Assembly (NCBI GenBank): GCA_937923145.1
Contig: CALAJT010000034.1
Location: 1 to 33,348, forward strand
Reading direction: 5' to 3'
Length of the DNA: 33,348 nt
DNA from: an uncultured Rubritalea sp.
GTDB taxonomy: Bacteria; Verrucomicrobiota; Verrucomicrobiia; Verrucomicrobiales; Akkermansiaceae
This document shows, piece after piece, positions 1-7,801 of this stretch. The translations under genes and the position numbers were made by a program. Each line of letters opens with the position of its first letter. Within the stretch, counting starts at the first letter, position 1. The notes beneath the pieces are model-generated. The model did no database searches, had not been told where the DNA came from, and saw nothing but the letters and a program-made list of their open reading frames with translations.

Positions 1-63
1 ATCTCGTTTCTTAGATAAAGCACTAAAAAGATCGTGGTTCTTGGATGGCTTACGGTAGTTCAT
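1..63 (-). CDS. Partial gene of unknown function (N-terminus only)
   Basis: Reading leftwards from an ATG at 63, 21 codons stay open to the window edge and give MNYRKPSKNHDLFSALSKKR followed by D. An in-frame TAG lies four codons upstream of the ATG, so this is the first possible start. The peptide is basic and hydrophilic with no signal sequence. It lies 100 bases downstream of the phosphoesterase gene on the same strand, so the two could be co-transcribed. I do not recognise the family, and a chance open frame this short cannot be excluded. Confidence 0.35.
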   Translation of the reverse strand, partial: MNYRKPSKNHDLFSALSKKRD

Positions 64-163
64 ACCTTGAAGCTACTTTCTACGAAAAAAAATTAAATAC
101 CTAAAAATGAAAATCTAACCAAGGGTTTCCAGAAGTGCCCTACAGGAAATAATTAAAACATAG

Positions 164-886
164 CTATCGACCGTCAGCCAAGCGATTAGCCAGTGCTTCA
201 GGCAAGCCTGCATCAAGAATCTTCTGCTGAGTAGTCTTGATGTCATACTCTAGTCTGCGGAAGTAGATGACTTTTTTATCCATATCGTAGATACAATAAG
301 ATGCTCTCCAGTCTCCGTCACGTGGCTGACCTACTGAGCCTGCATTGATGAAATACTTCATCCCGTCTTCGATAGCGATAGACTCCGGATTGACTTCTTG
401 CACACGGGCACCACGAGTAAATACGCGTGGGACGTGGGTGTGTCCATGGAAACAAACCTGTGTGAACTGGTAGGAGAAGTTAGACATGGCGTCGAACTTA
501 TTAGTGACGTAGTTCCAGACGTTTGGCTGGTCGAGAGTAGAGTGGACGATAGTAAAGTCTTCAACTTGGCGCACCATCCGCATTCTAGCTAGAAACTCAC
601 GCTGTTCACCAGTGAGTTGCTCTCTAGTCCAGGTTAGAGCCTGAGCTGCTACAGGATTCATCATTTCTAGAGAATGATCTCCACCAGCATCTTCATCGTG
701 GTTGCCTTTGACTATTGGGCATCCCATGGCACGGACTTTCTCTAGGCATTCAGATGGGTTTGCATTGTAGCCTACTACATCGCCTAGGCATACATAGCTA
801 TCGCATCCTTCCGCTTCTGCGTCAGCGATTACGGTTTCAAATGCCTCTAGATTTGCGTGGATATCTCCAAAAAGTGCTACTTTCAT
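164..886 (-). CDS. Calcineurin-like metallophosphoesterase (YfcE/MJ0936-type)
   Basis: This 240-residue cytoplasmic protein has the full set of dimetal phosphoesterase motifs: GDIH near the N-terminus (D8, H10), LGDVVGY (D36), KGNHDED (N62, H63), VHS (H115) and HGHTHVP (H149, H151). These residues bind two metal ions and catalyse phosphoester hydrolysis in the family. No signal peptide or membrane segment is visible. The length is typical for the bacterial stand-alone group, whose members act on phosphodiesters or on phosphorylated small molecules or proteins. The natural substrate cannot be read from the sequence. The ATG at 886 is the obvious start because GDIH must lie at the extreme N-terminus. 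A partial gene follows on the same strand. Confidence 0.9.
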   Translation of the reverse strand: MKVALFGDIHANLEAFETVIADAEAEGCDSYVCLGDVVGYNANPSECLEKVRAMGCPIVKGNHDEDAGGDHSLEMMNPVAAQALTWTREQLTGEQREFLARMRMVRQVEDFTIVHSTLDQPNVWNYVTNKFDAMSNFSYQFTQVCFHGHTHVPRVFTRGARVQEVNPESIAIEDGMKYFINAGSVGQPRDGDWRASYCIYDMDKKVIYFRRLEYDIKTTQQKILDAGLPEALANRLADGR

Positions 887-986
887 ATGGTAAATTTGAT
901 TGAACAGACGGTGTCTTAATTAATGAATGAACTCTATTCGCGCATTGTTAAAGGAAAAAATGTGGAACTGACACGATCGAAGCTAT

Positions 987-2453
987 TTATTTGCTCTGTA
1001 GAGTTCGGAAATCACCTCCCAAAGCGAGATGAAGGTCAATTCTATTCTGAAGGCGGTTATTTTTAATATTGATCAAAGCGGCACGTGCATTATTCGCTCT
1101 ACGCTGGGATTCTAGGATTTCTAGGATGCCTGAGTTTTCTATACCTTCGGAGTAGTCAAGCTCAGCGGAGCGCTCAGCAAAGGTTGCCTGTTTAGTCTCC
1201 TGGATAAGAAATTCTTCCTGCTTACGAAGTGACTGATCAGCATCAAGAGCATTCTCTACTTCTCTGAATGCTCTGATAGCAATATTAGCATAGTTGAAGA
1301 TAGTGGCTTTGTTCTCTTCTAGTGCGGCTTGGGCATTTGCTTTGAGTTGACCACCTCGATATATCGTTTGAGTAAGTGATGCCGCGATGTTAGAAGCTAA
1401 AAATTGAGGGTTAAAAAGATTACTGATTTCATTTCCTCCAGTTGACTGACGAGAGCCAAGGCTAATTGAGGGGAGTAAATTCTTAGCAGTCGCATCTGCT
1501 AGCTTAGCACTGCGGTAAACATCGTATTGCGCCGCGATAAGGTCAGGTCTGCGCTCTACTAGAGAGGCAGGTATAGAAGCTGGAACTGAAGACTTTAGAT
1601 TAGGGAGTAAACTTGAAGTTTTTAATGAGGCACCAGGGTAGCGACCTAACAAGCTTTCTAGAGTTCTGCGTGAACGGTCTCTTTGAAGCATCCTACTTTT
1701 AATAGTGCGCTGAGCTGATGCCACATTTGTGCGACTTAGCTGAACAGCGATCGCTCGCGTGCCAGGAACTCCTGCTTTATAGTTGCGCTCTATGATGTCT
1801 CTGTTTTTTTCAAAAGAGATCAGTATTTCCTGAGCTAAGTCTAATAGTTGTTCAGAAGTAACGAGGTCGCAGTAAGCTTTAGCAGTATTAGCAGCGAGCG
1901 AGAGCCGCGCCCCACGGTAATCTTCTATAGAGGCGTAGTAGTTCGCTAAATCAGCTTTTCTCAAATCTTTTAATCGTCCCCAGATATCAGTTTCCCATGA
2001 TACATTTAGCGATAGATCTAGAGAAGTCCCGTAGCTGCGTGGATTATCTCCATTGCCATTTCGAGAGCGCGATGCCGAGCTAGAGCCATTCACTCTAGGT
2101 AGTAAGGCAGCACGAGATCCTATTGTGCCTTGCCGAGTAGCTCTCAGTCTTGCTGCAGAGGCATTCAGGTTAGGATTATTATTCACTGCTTCAAGCACCA
2201 GCCTAGACATGGCAGGGGAGCTGAATTCATTTAGCCAACCAGTGGAAATCTTCGCGTGAGTGCCTCTAGAAGCAGCTTCCCACGAGCCAGGAACTCTGAC
2301 TGCAGATCTATCCTCATTAAGATTTGCTCGCTTCTGGCTCTTACTCCCGATCTCGCTAGTCAACTGAGAGCAACCTGCACTGACAAGCACGATGATAAAC
2401 ACGGAGAGAATGTATTGCTTAGAGAACATAAATACAAATACTAGCAGGCTCAT
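987..2453 (-). CDS. RND efflux outer-membrane lipoprotein, TolC/NodT family
   Basis: This is a 488-residue outer-membrane factor, the exit duct of tripartite efflux pumps. The N-terminus has a lipoprotein signal ending in the lipobox VSAGC. A second ATG eight codons in (at 2429) gives a more usual signal peptide (MFSKQYILSVF...) and may be the true start. Family landmarks are the repeated OEP halves, VSWETDIWGRLKD in the first half, LLGRYPG, the ASLVERRPDLIAAQYDV stretch and the closing NRLQNRIDLHLALGG. It resembles the second OEP protein at 5157-6563 in architecture, but it is not next to a pump or adaptor gene. It may therefore serve another pump, or be a spare duct for the nearby one. Its own regulator is not visible. 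Confidence 0.9.
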   Translation of the reverse strand: MSLLVFVFMFSKQYILSVFIIVLVSAGCSQLTSEIGSKSQKRANLNEDRSAVRVPGSWEAASRGTHAKISTGWLNEFSSPAMSRLVLEAVNNNPNLNASAARLRATRQGTIGSRAALLPRVNGSSSASRSRNGNGDNPRSYGTSLDLSLNVSWETDIWGRLKDLRKADLANYYASIEDYRGARLSLAANTAKAYCDLVTSEQLLDLAQEILISFEKNRDIIERNYKAGVPGTRAIAVQLSRTNVASAQRTIKSRMLQRDRSRRTLESLLGRYPGASLKTSSLLPNLKSSVPASIPASLVERRPDLIAAQYDVYRSAKLADATAKNLLPSISLGSRQSTGGNEISNLFNPQFLASNIAASLTQTIYRGGQLKANAQAALEENKATIFNYANIAIRAFREVENALDADQSLRKQEEFLIQETKQATFAERSAELDYSEGIENSGILEILESQRRANNARAALINIKNNRLQNRIDLHLALGGDFRTLQSK

Positions 2454-2521
2454 AGCCTAACTACTAGGGGTGCTTACAGAGAGTCTTAAATATGCAAGTT
2501 AGATTACTTTGTTAGTAAATG

Positions 2522-3400
2522 TTAGAGTGTTCTAGCATAAGTATCACAGCGATTCAGCCAACCCGCTCTCCAGCGTGACTCTCCGCGAGAAGGGGTGGAA
2601 TTAGCGATTCTGCGGTTAAGCATTCTTTTCGCACTAGCTGCAAATTCACGTGCCGCCACTGGACCTGAGCCGACTGGCTTCATATTATCGAGGACTTGTA
2701 GAAGCCCCCAACCTTGTCCTTTGTAGCGTTCCTTAGGATTGATGCCTTCGCCTTTGAAGTTTACGTAATCAATGAGAGCATAAGAGCCATTAGCGGTGCT
2801 GGCTACTTTCGCATAATTAGACTTGATGCGCTCACGATCTCCAGCAGGTGTGATGGCTAGCATGTTCTGTAGTGCTGAGCGGCTCTTAAACATGATGAAA
2901 TCTGTTTGAAGCTCTACGTTATTAGCTAGGAAATTTCTTAGAGATGAAAGTTGAGGTTTATTCGTGTCTGCTAAGAAACTTGCGCGTGTCTGCCAAGGGC
3001 AATTCGGCGTAGCGAGCAGCCAAGCAGGTATTCCTCTAGCATTTCTTTGTTGTGCATAGCGTACAAATGCTGGAAACGACTCGGTGAACGGACCGCGGTA
3101 ACCTTTAGGATACCAGATGAAATGTCCTATGCCGAGCGATGGAAATTCCTCACCCACATTCCAAGCCGTGAGACCACTAACTTTTCTACCTGATTCATTC
3201 TGCCAAATTTTATTACCAATTTTACGTTTGTCAGCAGCGCTCAGTTGAGGTAGGAGATTATTATTTCTAGCTACGGGAGCGGCTTGCCCTACGCGTGATT
3301 GAGATTGGACTATAGGCGCTAGGGGCGCAGAGGGGCTTCCGCAAGAAATAAGTAGGGGCAGTACGGAGCAGGCAAGAGTGATATATTGGATAGATCTCAT
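2522..3400 (-). CDS. Conserved lipoprotein of unknown function
   Basis: This 292-residue protein starts with a lipoprotein signal (MRSIQYITLACSVLPLLISC), with the lipid-carrying Cys at residue 20. The mature part has strongly conserved-looking blocks: KIWQNESGRKVSGLTAWN, EEFPSLGIGHFIWYPKG, a run with CPW, DYVNFKGEG and RYKGQGWGLLQVL. I recall this arrangement from uncharacterised proteins in many Gram-negative bacteria, but I know of no established function. The Trp/Gly-rich blocks and the acidic residues (QNE, GEE) would fit an envelope enzyme such as a cell-wall hydrolase, which is only a guess. It is transcribed away from the DUF3147 gene; the 60-bp gap must hold both promoters. The start is fixed by the signal peptide. 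Confidence 0.8.
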   Translation of the reverse strand: MRSIQYITLACSVLPLLISCGSPSAPLAPIVQSQSRVGQAAPVARNNNLLPQLSAADKRKIGNKIWQNESGRKVSGLTAWNVGEEFPSLGIGHFIWYPKGYRGPFTESFPAFVRYAQQRNARGIPAWLLATPNCPWQTRASFLADTNKPQLSSLRNFLANNVELQTDFIMFKSRSALQNMLAITPAGDRERIKSNYAKVASTANGSYALIDYVNFKGEGINPKERYKGQGWGLLQVLDNMKPVGSGPVAAREFAASAKRMLNRRIANSTPSRGESRWRAGWLNRCDTYARTL

Positions 3401-3460
3401 AAATTATTTGTGAAGGTAGATGGAATAAGCTACTAAATAAGCGTCATAACACAAGTAACG

Positions 3461-3820
3461 ATGCCAATAATCCTCAAATATATTATCACAGCCGCTATTG
3501 TAGTAGCTGCTTCAGAACTAGGAAAACGTAGCGATAAACTAGGTGCACTCCTAATTGCTCTACCCATGGTTACAATTCTAGCAATGATCTGGCTCCACGT
3601 GGAAGCGAAAGGTAGCGAACAGTTAACGCGTGTAGCGAACCATGCCTATTACACCTTCTGGTATGTCATCCCTACACTACCGATGTTTCTGGTAATGAGT
3701 AAATTACTGAAACAAGGTGTGAATTTCTGGATCGCATTATTAGTCTACATACTGGGGACAGTGGCTCTTTTTTATCTTAGCTATTTTTTACTCAAGAAAA
3801 TAGGTATTCAATTATTCTAG
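3461..3820 (+). CDS. DUF3147 family inner-membrane protein
   Basis: This 119-residue protein is almost entirely hydrophobic, with about four membrane helices. The N-terminal half carries the DUF3147 signature: a first helix followed by ASELGKRSDKLGALLIALPM and then MIWLHVEAKG. The second half holds the YVIPTLPMFLVMSKLL helix and a C-terminal helix ending in a short basic tail. Length and layout match the family, whose function is unknown. The start ATG is directly before the first helix. It is divergent from the lipoprotein gene to the left, and the next gene begins about 100 bases downstream on the same strand. Confidence 0.85.
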   Translation: MPIILKYIITAAIVVAASELGKRSDKLGALLIALPMVTILAMIWLHVEAKGSEQLTRVANHAYYTFWYVIPTLPMFLVMSKLLKQGVNFWIALLVYILGTVALFYLSYFLLKKIGIQLF

Positions 3821-3922
3821 TTACTTACCGTATAGCTTGATTAAAATTGACCCCTTATTCATTCAAATATATTTGCCTAGTCAGTTAACCTAGGCTATCT
3901 ATGTGTTAGATAAAAAGACATT

Positions 3923-4375
3923 ATGCAGATTCCTCACTCACAACTAAACAATTGTCATGATAACAGACCAAATAAAAAGTCTGCTACAAGTATACCACTC
4001 TCGTTACTAGGTGCTTTAGGTGCTATAGGTGCTATAGGTGCTATAGGTTCAGTCTTATTATTAAATTCATGCGCTTCTGATCCTGCGTTGCAAGAATTTC
4101 ATCCTATCCCTGATCCGATGAATATTCCTACACCAATAGAAGTTAGCGAGGACATTCTGCCTGATCCTATCGATAACCAAGATTTCAATAACCCTCCAGA
4201 AGATCCTACTCCAGTAGTAGCATCTACACCTACCGCAAAGCATGTCCCAGGAAGACCCGGATTTGTCTTTAATCCATTTACTCAGAACATGGTAGACGTA
4301 GATGGGATTCCATCAGGAACTAAGGTCAGAGATCCTCAAGATAATAACGAGGATAATAAATTCTATGTTCCTTAG
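3923..4375 (+). CDS. Small proline-rich lipoprotein with verrucomicrobial-type C-terminal motif
   Basis: This is a 150-residue protein with a hydrophilic N-terminal stretch, then a hydrophobic core (residues 24-47) that includes GALGAIGAIGAIGS, and a lipobox-like LLNSC with Cys50. The mature part is acidic and proline-rich (PIPDPMNIPTP, PPEDPTP). It ends in a compact motif, GRPGFVFNPFTQNMVDVDGI, PSGTKVRDPQ and KFYVP. I recall similar tails on small lipoproteins of Verrucomicrobiota; their role is unknown. The n-region is unusually long for a signal peptide (about 23 residues). Later ATG starts are absent before the lipobox, so the start is kept. Codon use looks like that of the neighbours. 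Confidence 0.7.
   Translation: MQIPHSQLNNCHDNRPNKKSATSIPLSLLGALGAIGAIGAIGSVLLLNSCASDPALQEFHPIPDPMNIPTPIEVSEDILPDPIDNQDFNNPPEDPTPVVASTPTAKHVPGRPGFVFNPFTQNMVDVDGIPSGTKVRDPQDNNEDNKFYVP
4010..4045 (+). repeat. 9-bp tandem repeat inside a signal sequence
   Basis: Four head-to-tail copies of GGTGCTNTA are present: one GGTGCTTTA followed by three identical GGTGCTATA. The unit is in frame and encodes Gly-Ala-Ile (Leu in the first copy), so it makes the hydrophobic core of the lipoprotein signal at residues 30-41. Because the unit is a multiple of three, gain or loss would lengthen or shorten the core by three residues without shifting the frame. Confidence 0.9.
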
Positions 4376-4406
4376 ATACAAAGTGTTGTAGTGGTGTGGG
4401 CTGCTG

Positions 4407-4422
4407 TAAAACATTTGTTTTA
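4407..4422. promoter_or_regulatory. 16-bp palindrome upstream of the TetR gene
   Basis: The sequence TAAAACA-TT-TGTTTTA has perfect 7-bp arms around a two-base centre. It lies 62 bases before the likely regulator start and just upstream of a CATAAT hexamer (4436-4441) that could be a -10 box. It may be a second operator or part of the promoter. It shares the TGTTT/AAACA half-site core with the larger palindrome downstream. Confidence 0.4.
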
Positions 4423-4454
4423 AATAAGTCACTTGCATAATCAAGCGGTTGTTT

Positions 4455-4480
4455 TAATCTGTTGTTTGAAACACAGATTA
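4455..4480. promoter_or_regulatory. Probable TetR-type operator
   Basis: Perfect outer arms TAATCTG (4455-4461) and CAGATTA (4474-4480) flank an inner TGTTT-G-AAACA palindrome (4463-4473). One unpaired T (4462) offsets the two. The site ends three bases before the ATG at 4484. A palindrome of this size at a regulator's own start is the usual place for TetR-family autorepression, and here it would also control the efflux genes behind it. It also argues against the upstream TTG at 4433 as the start, since the site would then be coding sequence. Confidence 0.6.
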
Positions 4481-4483
4481 TTT

Positions 4484-5164
4484 ATGGCAATTACTAAAAA
4501 TAGTGAGGAAACTAAGCGTAAGATAATTTCAGCAGCGAATGCATTATTTGCAGAGAAGGGTTTTGAGGCAGTCTCATTGAGAGAAATTACCGCTCTAGCT
4601 GGTGCAAATGTTGCTGCGGTAAATTACCACTTCGGCAATAAAGAACAGCTGATCGACGAAGTGATCGTCCAGCACGTTCTACCAGTGATTGAGGAAAGAA
4701 TGCGGCTACTGAAAGATTCTAAAAAGTCTTCTAACGGTAAGCCCATTTCAATCGAATCTATACTAAATGCCTTTATAAGACCTTTTCTAACAGTGATGAA
4801 TAATAGCGGTCAGAGCAAGGCGCTATTCTGTAAGCTTAGTGGTCGTTGCATGTCAGACAGAGGAGGGGACTTACCAGCGAGAGCAGTGAAAGAATTTGTG
4901 GCTATGCTCAAGGAATTCACTCATACCTTACAGGAAACCATTCCTCAACTACCTGCAAAAGTCCTTCTTTGGAGGCTCCACTTTAGTTTCGGAGTCGTAG
5001 CTCACACGCTAATGTATGAAGAAAGATTTCATGAGATAACCAATGGAGGCTGCGGTACACCTAACTTAGAAACAACACTTCAGAGAATGATTGATTTTTG
5101 CCAAGGCGGACTTCTGGCACAGGATTCTCCTGTTGATAAAATGAAAGGTGAAGTTGATGCGTAA
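4484..5164 (+). CDS. TetR/AcrR family transcriptional repressor of the efflux operon
   Basis: From the ATG at 4484 this is a 226-residue protein. Residues 1-60 are a TetR-type DNA-binding domain: KRKIISAANALFAEKGFEAV, then the helix-turn-helix SLREITALAGANVAAVNYHF and GNKEQLIDEV. The rest is the helical ligand-binding and dimerisation domain, which I cannot assign to a specific ligand. An upstream in-frame TTG at 4433 would add 17 residues, but it reads through the palindromic operator and the added residues do not resemble the family. It is the first gene of the efflux operon and its end overlaps the next gene by eight bases. By family precedent it should repress its own operon until a pump substrate binds. 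Confidence 0.88.
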   Translation: MAITKNSEETKRKIISAANALFAEKGFEAVSLREITALAGANVAAVNYHFGNKEQLIDEVIVQHVLPVIEERMRLLKDSKKSSNGKPISIESILNAFIRPFLTVMNNSGQSKALFCKLSGRCMSDRGGDLPARAVKEFVAMLKEFTHTLQETIPQLPAKVLLWRLHFSFGVVAHTLMYEERFHEITNGGCGTPNLETTLQRMIDFCQGGLLAQDSPVDKMKGEVDA

Positions 5165-6563
5165 TATTGTGCTAGCCATCGGAATTTTAGTGCTTTCAGG
5201 TTGCGGTAAATTCACTATTCCCGATATGAAAATGGGAACTATGAAGAAATTAGCTCCAGACAGCTGGACAGCTAGTTCATACGCCCGAGGGGGAGTAGAT
5301 CGAGCATGGGTGAAGCGCTACAGTGATGGGAAACTCAATCGTCTGGTAGCTGAAGCTATCTCATCTAATCCCGACATGAGAGTAGCTAGCGAGCGGGTGC
5401 GACAAGCGGAGCAAACAGCTTATTTAGCAGGGGCTCCTGGAAGAGTAAAATCTTCAATTGGTCTCGACGGTCAACGACGCAAAAACCTATTCATCGGCTT
5501 CCCATTCGGAGGCTCACAGACGAATAATACCTACGGAATCGACTGGATGGTGAATTGGGAGCCTGACCTCTGGGGACGCGTCCGTGCAGGAGTAGAGGCG
5601 TCAGTAGCAGATGCACAAGCAGCCGAAATGGAACGCAGTTCAGTACAGAGCTCACTAGCCGCTCGTGTCTGTAAAGCATGGTTTAATCTCTGCGAAGCTA
5701 ATGAACAGAATCTGCTAGCATCAGAAGCGCATGAGGTAAGAAAAAGAACAGTAGAATCTATCAGAAGTAAATTTGAACTAGCTCTAACTGGAGAAGGCGG
5801 GAATGCATCAGATCTGAGACTGGCTGAGACAGATATAGCCACTAGTTTAGCGAATAAAGCACAGCGAGAAGGAGAAGTAGATGCGGCGAAGCGTCAACTC
5901 GAACTTCTTTTAGGTCGTTACCCATCAGGTATCATAGGAGGTAAAATGATTTTACCGAAACTACCTTCAAGACCGCCAGCAGGCTTGCCATCTGAACTAC
6001 TCATGCGTAGACCAGACATACTCGCTGCGGAGCGAAAGTTCGCGAGTGCTGGCAGAAGAATCACTGAGGCTAAACGTGCTATCTATCCATCGTTCAAACT
6101 CACAGGTAGCACCGGGACAACTACTGATCAGCTTAGTAAAATCACGAGTAGTCAATTCGGTATCTGGTCACTCGGTGCTAATCTTTCCCAAAACATTCTC
6201 ACAGGTGGTCAGGTTAAGGGAGAGATCAAAATTAGAAACTCCAAGCAGAAACAAGCTCTAGCAGAGCTCCACTCCACAGTGCTCAACGCATTTGGTGAAG
6301 TAGAAGCTGCACTCGCCGCTGATAAATGGTTAGCTAGAAGGATCTCACAGATGCAGAAAGCACTCACCTTAGCAAAGGATGCTGCAAGCTCAACTGAACG
6401 AGATTACGCTGATGCCAATGCAGACGCCCTAACTGTCCTTACTGCGCAAACACGCAAGATAGAAATCGCATCACAGGTCGTCACACTGCGTAGAATGCAA
6501 TTGGATAATAGAGTGAATCTACATTTAGCTCTAGGTGGTGAATTTAAACCACTGGGTAAATAA
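5157..6563 (+). CDS. RND efflux outer-membrane lipoprotein, TolC/NodT family
   Basis: From the ATG at 5157 this is a 468-residue outer-membrane factor. The signal peptide MRNIVLAIGILVLSGC ends in a canonical lipobox (LSGC). The GTG at 5148 is an alternative start, but AGGTGA at 5144-5149 is well placed as a ribosome site for 5157. OEP family landmarks include MVNWEPDLWGRVRAG, LLGRYPSG, LLMRRPDILAAERKF and the closing NRVNLHLALGGEF. It overlaps the end of the regulator gene by eight bases and stops eight bases before the fusion-protein gene, so it is clearly part of the efflux operon. It would form the outer-membrane channel of the tripartite pump. Confidence 0.92.
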   Translation: MRNIVLAIGILVLSGCGKFTIPDMKMGTMKKLAPDSWTASSYARGGVDRAWVKRYSDGKLNRLVAEAISSNPDMRVASERVRQAEQTAYLAGAPGRVKSSIGLDGQRRKNLFIGFPFGGSQTNNTYGIDWMVNWEPDLWGRVRAGVEASVADAQAAEMERSSVQSSLAARVCKAWFNLCEANEQNLLASEAHEVRKRTVESIRSKFELALTGEGGNASDLRLAETDIATSLANKAQREGEVDAAKRQLELLLGRYPSGIIGGKMILPKLPSRPPAGLPSELLMRRPDILAAERKFASAGRRITEAKRAIYPSFKLTGSTGTTTDQLSKITSSQFGIWSLGANLSQNILTGGQVKGEIKIRNSKQKQALAELHSTVLNAFGEVEAALAADKWLARRISQMQKALTLAKDAASSTERDYADANADALTVLTAQTRKIEIASQVVTLRRMQLDNRVNLHLALGGEFKPLGK

Positions 6564-6571
6564 CTTTAGAT

Positions 6572-7801
6572 ATGAAACAACAAGATCAAGAAAATTTCGC
6601 TCAAGAGGATACCATGCCAATAGAGCGCAAAGCTAACACGGTGATGGTCGTCATCGTGACAGTAATGATTATCATAGCCGGTTTAGCAGGATACAAATAC
6701 TTACTAGCGAATAAGGTTGAGGCCCAGAAAGCAGAAGTAGAACAATTTCTACCAACGGTAACAGTCATACCTGCTAAACGAGTCGATTTCAGCCCTACAA
6801 TAGAACTCCAAGGTGAAGTTATGCCTGCAACTGAGACGGAACTCATCAGCGAGATCGCCGGAGCTATCACAGAAGTCTCACCGAATCTGGAAGTAGGTAA
6901 TATCCTAGAGGAAGGTGAGATTATTGTTAGAGTTAATGACGCAGACTACAAAACCCAGCTAGCCAACGCCAAGTCTTCACTAGCGGATGCAGAGCTAATG
7001 CTAGCTCAAGAAAAAGCCAGAGCAGAACAATCGATCAGAGACTGGAGCAAACTAGGCAGAGGCAAAAAAGCATCCGAACTAGTCCAGCGCATCCCACAAA
7101 TCAAAAGTGCCCAAGCAAAAATAACTGCCGCTGAAGCAACTATAGAAAAGACTGACCGTGACGTAGCTAAAACCATCATCCGAGCTCCGTATCGATGCAT
7201 TGTTGATCAGAAGTTTATCGATGACGGTGCCTACCTGAGCGCTATGAGCAAGATCGCTAAGATTTACTCAGTCTCAAATTTCGAAGTCCGTTTACCTGTA
7301 TCTTTAGATACCGTCAGTTTCCTTCCAGAGAATAACGGTGTAGGGTCAACTGCAAGACTCACTACTAAAATAGGTAATCGTGAACTGCGCTGGGATGGAA
7401 ATGTAAGCCGATTTGAAGGTGGGATAGATAGTAAAACATTCTCCATGATGATGGTCGTAAATATAGCATCTAACAAAGAACAGGGACTGTTTAAGTATCC
7501 TCCCAAAGGGCTATTCTTAGACGCGAAAATCAAAGGAATAAAACTAGACGATGTAATAAAGATCCCACGCATTGCAATACGCGAAAACGATCGGATTTGG
7601 GTGTTAGATAAAGATAAAAAACTTAAAATTTTCCAAGTAGAAATCATTCGAGAAGAGCGTGATCATATCTATGTTGAAAGCGATCTAACAGATGGTTCAA
7701 AAGTTATCGTCAGCCCAATTGCAGTGCCTATCGAAGGCATGCAACTAGAAGAGCAAAAGAAGGCTAACTCTGTTAACCCTGTTAAACAAAAAAATGGGTA
7801 A
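6572..7801 (+). CDS. RND efflux periplasmic adaptor (membrane fusion protein, HlyD/AcrA type)
   Basis: This is a 409-residue adaptor linking the inner-membrane pump to the outer-membrane channel. Residues about 22-46 form one membrane anchor (MVVIVTVMIIIAGLAG), with no lipobox. It is followed by the barrel-lipoyl half (ELQGEVMPATETELISEIAG, EEGEIIVRVNDADYK), an alpha-hairpin coiled coil (residues about 125-205), the returning lipoyl part (TIIRAPYRCIVDQKFIDDGA) and a C-terminal beta-barrel. A second ATG at 6614 would remove 14 hydrophilic residues and is possible. The last eight bases overlap the pump gene (ATGGGTAA), which points to translational coupling. The substrate is not evident. Confidence 0.92.
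   Translation: MKQQDQENFAQEDTMPIERKANTVMVVIVTVMIIIAGLAGYKYLLANKVEAQKAEVEQFLPTVTVIPAKRVDFSPTIELQGEVMPATETELISEIAGAITEVSPNLEVGNILEEGEIIVRVNDADYKTQLANAKSSLADAELMLAQEKARAEQSIRDWSKLGRGKKASELVQRIPQIKSAQAKITAAEATIEKTDRDVAKTIIRAPYRCIVDQKFIDDGAYLSAMSKIAKIYSVSNFEVRLPVSLDTVSFLPENNGVGSTARLTTKIGNRELRWDGNVSRFEGGIDSKTFSMMMVVNIASNKEQGLFKYPPKGLFLDAKIKGIKLDDVIKIPRIAIRENDRIWVLDKDKKLKIFQVEIIREERDHIYVESDLTDGSKVIVSPIAVPIEGMQLEEQKKANSVNPVKQKNG

Noticed and set aside
3875..3895. GCCTAG / CTAGGC inverted repeat upstream of the small lipoprotein gene
   Set aside because: The arms are only six bases with a nine-base loop, there is no T-run and no clear promoter boxes; too weak to call.
4433..4483. TTG start giving a 17-residue N-terminal extension of the TetR protein
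   Set aside because: The extension reads through the palindromic operator and does not resemble TetR N-termini; ATG 4484 begins the normal domain.
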